The translations under genes were made by a program, and so were the position numbers. From contig CAWHLA010000007.1 in assembly GCA_963830065.1 (NCBI GenBank), positions 186,001 to 250,000 of the forward strand: 64,000 bases of DNA, read 5' to 3'. Below, in pieces: positions 60,213-64,000 of this stretch. Source of the stretch: JACCZR01 sp963830065 (lineage in GTDB: Bacteria > Actinomycetota > Thermoleophilia > Solirubrobacterales > Thermoleophilaceae). A model generated the notes under the pieces. That model was not told the origin of the DNA, did no database searches, and saw only the letters and a program-made list of their open reading frames with translations. Within the stretch, counting starts at the first letter, position 1, and each line of letters begins with the position of its first letter.

Positions 60213-61274
60213 GTGCTCACCGCAGTGGTGTCCGACCTCCACCTCGGCGCGGTCTCCGGTCGCGACGTTCTTCGCATGCCCGAGCCGCGCGAGCGGTTGA
60301 TCGAGGCGCTCGCGAAGGCCGACCGGGTGGTGGTGCTGGGCGACCTCCTGGAGCTGCGCGAGCAGCCCGTCGCGCGGGTGCTCGACGCCGCCGCGCCCGC
60401 GCTGGCGGCCCTGGCCGAGGCGTGCCACGACACCGAGCTGATCGTGGTGCCCGGCAACCACGACCACCACCTGGCCGACGCCTTCCTCGACCAGCTCCGC
60501 CTGGAGGACCAAAACCTCGGCCTCGAGCAGCGCACCGACGCCGCCGGCCACCCCGGCCTGCTCGGTCGCCTGAATGAGCTGCTGCCGGGGCCCTCGCTGA
60601 GCCTGGCCTACCCGGGCGTCTGGCTGCGCGACGACGTCTTCGCCACCCACGGACACCAGGTCGACGTGCACATGACCGTCCCGCGCCCCGAGGCGATCAT
60701 GTGCTCGGTCATGCGCCGCGTCACCTTGCGCCGCGCGCCCGCCTCGCCGGCCGACTACGAGGCGATCGTCGACCCGCTGTACTCACTCTTCCACGGCATC
60801 GCGCAGGCCTCGTCGCAGACCACGATGGAGAAGACCGGCGGAACCTCGCGCAGCGTGTGGCAGACGCTGCAGGGCGGCGGCCTGGGCGGGCTCGCGATCG
60901 GCAGGGTGGCCGTGCCCGCCGGCGTGCTCGCCCTCAACCGGGCGGGCTTCGGCCCCTTCCGCCCGGAGATCACCGGCGCCGAGCTGCGCGACTCGGGGCT
61001 GCGGGCCATGAGCGAAGCGGTGGCGGCGATGGACATCCGCGCCGAGCACGTGGTCTTCGGGCACACCCATCGGCCCTGGCCGATCGAGGGGCGCGACCAC
61101 GACTGGCGCGCCCCGACCGGCGCGCTGCTGCACAACACGGGCTCCTGGTACCACGAAGGCTCGCTGATCGCCGATGCCGGGTCGTCCAGCCCGTACTGGC
61201 CGGGCTCGGTCACGTGGCTCGACGAGTCAGGGCCTCCCCGCCTGGAGAACGTCCTGCTGGGCGTCCCGCTCTAG
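60213..61274 (+). CDS. Calcineurin-like metallophosphoesterase
   Basis: 353 residues. Metallophosphoesterase motifs D-x-H (VVSDLHLGAV), GD (VVVLGDLLEL), GNHDHH (VVPGNHDHHLADA), and GHTHRPW (VVFGHTHRPWP) place it in the binuclear-metal superfamily, with the first and last motifs close to UDP-2,3-diacylglucosamine hydrolase or Ysh1-like enzymes. Middle region (220-270) is helical and hydrophobic. Substrate not predictable. GTG start. Confidence 0.85.
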   Translation: MLTAVVSDLHLGAVSGRDVLRMPEPRERLIEALAKADRVVVLGDLLELREQPVARVLDAAAPALAALAEACHDTELIVVPGNHDHHLADAFLDQLRLEDQNLGLEQRTDAAGHPGLLGRLNELLPGPSLSLAYPGVWLRDDVFATHGHQVDVHMTVPRPEAIMCSVMRRVTLRRAPASPADYEAIVDPLYSLFHGIAQASSQTTMEKTGGTSRSVWQTLQGGGLGGLAIGRVAVPAGVLALNRAGFGPFRPEITGAELRDSGLRAMSEAVAAMDIRAEHVVFGHTHRPWPIEGRDHDWRAPTGALLHNTGSWYHEGSLIADAGSSSPYWPGSVTWLDESGPPRLENVLLGVPL

Positions 61275-61279
61275 TCGTC

Positions 61280-61316
61280 TGGCGAGTTTTCCACCGTATA
61301 GGTGGAGAAGTCGCCA
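61280..61316. terminator. Strong hairpin between phosphoesterase and topoisomerase
   Basis: TGGCGAGTTTTCCACC-GTATA-GGTGGAGAAGTCGCCA: a stem of about 15 base pairs with one G-G mismatch and one G-T pair, 5-base loop. It fills the 43-base gap between the two convergent stop codons. A clear bidirectional terminator candidate. Confidence 0.65.
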
Positions 61317-61317
61317 A

Positions 61318-63633
61318 TCAGCTGCGAGAGGAGGCCGGCTCGGCCTCGGGCTGACCGTCGTTGCTGCCGTTCGTGGGCGTCGCCTCGGCGCTGTCGGGGG
61401 AGGACGCGGCGGCTGCGTCGCCGTCGGAGCCCTCCGCCGGCGGCCGCGCCCGCGGCGAGGTGGCCCACTCCTCGTCGAAGTCCACCCGCCACTTGCCCTC
61501 TTCGTCCTGCTCCAGCTTCAGCTTGGCCCGGAACTGGCGCCCGGAGCGGCCCTTGAACCCGGTCACGGGCTTGGCCGTCCGCCCAACGCCGGGATCCTCG
61601 CCTGCCTCGCGTGACGCGCGCAATGACTCGATCAGCTCCTTGGCCACCGACACCGGCAGCGACTTGCCCGCCTTGCGCTTCCAGATCACGAAGCCGCAGC
61701 CCGGGTCTTCGCGCGACCAGCACGAGTAGCCCTTGCGGTTCTCCACGATCTCGCGCCCGCACACCGCGCACGGCCCGAGCTTCGCGCGCTCGATCTGCAC
61801 GCCCTTGAGCTTGTCCAGCTCCTGCACGGTCTCGGTGGTGAACTTGGCGATGTCCTGCATGAAGGCGGGCCGCGAGTCCTCGCCCCGCTCGATCAGCCCC
61901 AGCCTCCGCTCCCAGTCACCGGTCAGCTCCGCCGAGGTGAGCGGGTGCTGGCCCAGCAGGCGGATCACCTGGATCCCCTTCTCGGTGGCGTGCAGGGCGC
62001 GGCCCTCGCGCTCGATGTACTCGCGGTACAGCAGCAGCTCGATGGTCGCTGCGCGCGTGGCGGGGGTGCCGATGCCGGACTCCTTCATCGCCTCGCGCAG
62101 CTCGTCGTCCTCGATGTCCTTGCCCGCGCCCTCCATCGCCGCGAGCAGCGACGCCTCGGTGTAGCGCCGCGGCGGCTGGGTCTCCTTGCGCAGCGACTCG
62201 ACGCTGCGCGTCTCCACCGTCTCGCCCTGCTCGAGCTTGGGCAGCGACTGGTCGCCACCGGAGTCGTCCTCGCCGCCCTCGACCGAGGGCTCGTCGCCGT
62301 AGACGGCCTTCCAGCCGGCCACCACCAGCCGGCGGCCGCTGGTGCGGAACTCGTGGTCGGCCACCGTGGTCTCCACGCGCGTGCGCTCGAACACCGCGTC
62401 GGGGTGGAAGATCGCCAGGAAGCGCTTGGTCACCAGGTCGTAGACCTTCAGCTCGTCGGCCCCCATGCGCCCGAGGTCGTGCTCGGACTTGGTGGGGATG
62501 ATCGCGTGGTGGTCCTCGACCTTCTTGTCGTTGACCACGCGGCCCAGCGGCAGCTTCTCCAGCGAGGTGACGTACTCGGCGCCCTTGCGGTAGGCGGGGT
62601 TGTGGCCCACCAGCTCGGCGGTGGGCCGAATGTCGGCCACCAGGTCGCCGGTCAGGAAGCGCGCGTTGGTACGCGGGTAAGTGAGTGCCTTGTGCTCCTC
62701 GTACAGCTTCTGAGCGGCGCCCAGGGTGCGGCGGGCAGAGAAGCCGTAGAGCGTGTTGGCGTGACGCTGCAGCGAGGTGAGGTCGTAGAGCAGCTGCGAG
62801 CGCTCGGTCTCCTCCTTCTTCTCCAGCTTGGTGATCTCGCCCGGCTGGCCGGTGCAGGCCTCGACAACCGCCGCGGCCTCCTTCTCGTCCTTCAGCCGGC
62901 GCCCGCCGAGGTAGCGGCCCGAGTACAGCCGCTCACCCGTTGCCGCGAAGTTCGCCTCGACCAGCCAGTACGGCTCGGGGACGAAGGCGCGAATCTCCTC
63001 CTCGCGGCGGGCAACCAAAGCCAGCGTGGGCGTCTGCACACGGCCCAGCGACACGGCGCCGTCGAAGGCGGCGCGCAGCCGGATCGAAGCCGCGCGCGTG
63101 GCGTTCATGCCCACCACCCAGTCGGCCTCGGAACGCGATCGGGCGGCGGCCTCCAGCGGCTCCATCTCCTCGCCGGGACGCAGGTGCTCGAAGGCGTCCT
63201 CGATCGCCCTGCGCGTCATCGAGGACAGCCACAGGCGCTGGACCGGCTTGTCCGATCCGGCGGTCTCGAACACGTAGGCGAAGATCAGCTCGCCCTCGCG
63301 GCCGGCGTCGCAGGCGTTGACGATGCGGTCGATCTCGTCGTCCTTGATCAGCCGGTGGATCGCGTTCAGCTGCTTCTTGGACTTGTCGTCGTTGGGCACG
63401 AGCTTGAAGTGCTCGGGCAGAATCGGCAGGTCGGCGAAGCGCCACTTCTTGAGCTTGTCGTCGTAGGCGTCCGGCTCGGCCAGGCCCACGAGGTGGCCGA
63501 CCGCCCAGGTGATCACGTAGTCGTCACCGATCAGGTGCGACTTGTCCTTCGACTGCTTGAAGGAGCCGGGCAGCGCGTTCGAGAGGTCGCGCGCGACGGA
63601 CGGCTTCTCGGCGATCACGAGGGTCTTGGCCAT
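61318..63633 (-). CDS. topB: DNA topoisomerase III
   Basis: 771 residues. Toprim N terminus (KTLVIAEKPSVARDLSNALP, NACDAGREGELIFAYVFE), nucleophile Tyr in ALTYPRTNARFL and the LRxGLY-like RLGLIERGEDSRP toroidal region. The C-terminal part contains a zinc ribbon (LGPCAVCGREIVENRKGYSC...GCGFVI) and a low-complexity acidic tail. Type IA topoisomerase that decatenates single-stranded regions. ATG; TACCCT is 7 bases upstream with no ribosome site. Confidence 0.93.
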   Translation of the reverse strand: MAKTLVIAEKPSVARDLSNALPGSFKQSKDKSHLIGDDYVITWAVGHLVGLAEPDAYDDKLKKWRFADLPILPEHFKLVPNDDKSKKQLNAIHRLIKDDEIDRIVNACDAGREGELIFAYVFETAGSDKPVQRLWLSSMTRRAIEDAFEHLRPGEEMEPLEAAARSRSEADWVVGMNATRAASIRLRAAFDGAVSLGRVQTPTLALVARREEEIRAFVPEPYWLVEANFAATGERLYSGRYLGGRRLKDEKEAAAVVEACTGQPGEITKLEKKEETERSQLLYDLTSLQRHANTLYGFSARRTLGAAQKLYEEHKALTYPRTNARFLTGDLVADIRPTAELVGHNPAYRKGAEYVTSLEKLPLGRVVNDKKVEDHHAIIPTKSEHDLGRMGADELKVYDLVTKRFLAIFHPDAVFERTRVETTVADHEFRTSGRRLVVAGWKAVYGDEPSVEGGEDDSGGDQSLPKLEQGETVETRSVESLRKETQPPRRYTEASLLAAMEGAGKDIEDDELREAMKESGIGTPATRAATIELLLYREYIEREGRALHATEKGIQVIRLLGQHPLTSAELTGDWERRLGLIERGEDSRPAFMQDIAKFTTETVQELDKLKGVQIERAKLGPCAVCGREIVENRKGYSCWSREDPGCGFVIWKRKAGKSLPVSVAKELIESLRASREAGEDPGVGRTAKPVTGFKGRSGRQFRAKLKLEQDEEGKWRVDFDEEWATSPRARPPAEGSDGDAAAASSPDSAEATPTNGSNDGQPEAEPASSRS

Positions 63634-63640
63634 TGGGGTC

Positions 63641-63646
63641 AGGGTA
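63641..63646 (-). promoter_or_regulatory. Candidate leaderless -10 (TACCCT) for topB
   Basis: TACCCT on the minus strand, 7 bases before the topB ATG and without a ribosome-binding site. Confidence 0.45.
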
Positions 63647-63673
63647 GACGCAGGCTCAACCGCAGCCGATCGC

Positions 63674-63700
63674 CCCCGCAGAAATGTGCACTTTGCGGGG
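63674..63700. promoter_or_regulatory. Inverted repeat upstream of topB
   Basis: CCCCGCA (63674-63680) and TGCGGGG (63694-63700) are perfect 7-base arms around 13 bases holding the palindrome GTGCAC. It lies about 40 bases upstream of the topB start, so an operator or RNA hairpin is possible. Confidence 0.35.
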
Positions 63701-63787
63701 AAGTGGTGCCTAGCGCCAACTCGGCCGAAGCCGCGCCGCGCGTCACGGGCGTGTCGCCTGGACCGCGGCGCGGTCACCGGGAGAGAG

Positions 63788-64000
63788 GTGAAGCTCCGCG
63801 TTCGGGCGGTCGACCCGAAAGCGCCGGTCAGCGGGCTGGTCGTCAGCTTCGGGAGGCCGGCCGACTCCTTCGGGAGCAGCGCGTGCCGACCACCGGACTC
63901 GCGCGGCCGGACCCCCGGGCGTCCGTTCAGGGCAGGGACCCCGGTCACGCTGCAGGCGAGGCGGACCTTCCGCGGGACGAGCCCGGTGCGAGTGCTGGCC
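63788..64000 (+). CDS. Start of a secreted-domain-like protein, 3' partial
   Basis: The frame from GTG 63788 is open to the right edge: KLRVRAVDPKAPVSGLVVSF, then GRPADSFGSSACRPPDSRGR and GTPVTLQARRTFRGTSPVRV. Strand-rich, Arg-rich, and with the FGxSACR pattern of Ig-like modules in actinobacterial exported proteins. GGGAGA sits a few bases before GTG. No signal peptide is visible, so the true start may be elsewhere. Confidence 0.45.
   Translation, partial: MKLRVRAVDPKAPVSGLVVSFGRPADSFGSSACRPPDSRGRTPGRPFRAGTPVTLQARRTFRGTSPVRVLA

Noticed and set aside
1..64000. tRNA, rRNA, CRISPR array, insertion sequence or prophage
   Set aside because: None seen by eye: no clustered direct repeats with spacers, no transposase or integrase frame, and Holin-X is a chromosomal envelope family. 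tRNAscan and Infernal would decide.

Overview
The window is very GC-rich, densely packed DNA with no intergenic gap above about 200 bases. Starts are often GTG or TTG, and stop/start overlaps (ATGA, GTGA, TAGTG) are common. Gene content points to a soil-type actinobacterium, most likely class Thermoleophilia (Solirubrobacterales-like): a Holin-X/DUF3618/DUF4235/YihY group, a WS/DGAT wax-ester synthase, an Rrf2-sufCDSU operon with a short SufU, a PhaC/PhaE-type PHA locus, and Arg-rich secreted enzymes. The taxonomic call is inference from gene content. I saw no rRNA, tRNA, CRISPR array, insertion sequence or phage.

Layout. 1-2.4 kb: end of an SCO1-type copper chaperone, a luciferase-like oxidoreductase, a VOC protein and a nucleotidyltransferase. 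2.4-10.4 kb: Fe-S cluster assembly, with an Rrf2 regulator, sufC, sufD, sufS and sufU as one coupled operon and sufB displaced 2.5 kb downstream behind five unrelated genes. A SufT-like factor lies far away at 35.3 kb. 10.5-12.4 kb: small enzymes and a frameshifted SHOCT protein. 12.4-22.8 kb: polyhydroxyalkanoate and acyl metabolism (phasin-like protein, 3-hydroxybutyrate dehydrogenase, two PhaC-type enzymes, XRE regulator, PhaE-like subunit, PhaB-type reductase, desaturase, thioesterase, quinone reductase, SDR, long acyl-CoA dehydrogenase). 22.8-31 kb: a SpoIIM-like remnant, a CADD-like diiron protein, a thioredoxin-fold protein without its CxxC, ispH, a frameshifted M28 peptidase, a wax-ester synthase, a secreted subtilase and a hydrolase. 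30.5-35.3 kb: a cell-envelope operon, two decayed cyclic-di-GMP genes, a lipoate ligase-like protein with a CTG start, and a beta-carbonic anhydrase. 35.3-38.8 kb: sufT, fxsA, a HAD hydrolase, a nuclease and unknowns.

38.8-53.1 kb is an aromatic-acid catabolic island: pobA-pcaB-pcaC, an MFS exporter or importer, a complete ABC uptake system, an aryl-CoA ligase-like enzyme, a GntR/FCD regulator, a pcaF-like thiolase and pcaH-pcaG, followed by a convergent aromatic-aldehyde dehydrogenase and a MetE-like methyltransferase. It would take 4-hydroxybenzoate through protocatechuate toward beta-ketoadipate, although pcaD and pcaIJ are not here. Regulator, thiolase and pcaH together carry eight frame changes within 2 kb. 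53.1-64 kb: an AddAB-type helicase-nuclease pair, a zinc-ribbon protein, a metallophosphoesterase, topoisomerase III and the start of an unfinished gene.

Two patterns recur. Many genes without a Shine-Dalgarno sequence have a TANNNT hexamer 6-8 bases before the start codon, which suggests leaderless transcription. Several convergent gene pairs end in palindromes built around their two stop codons.
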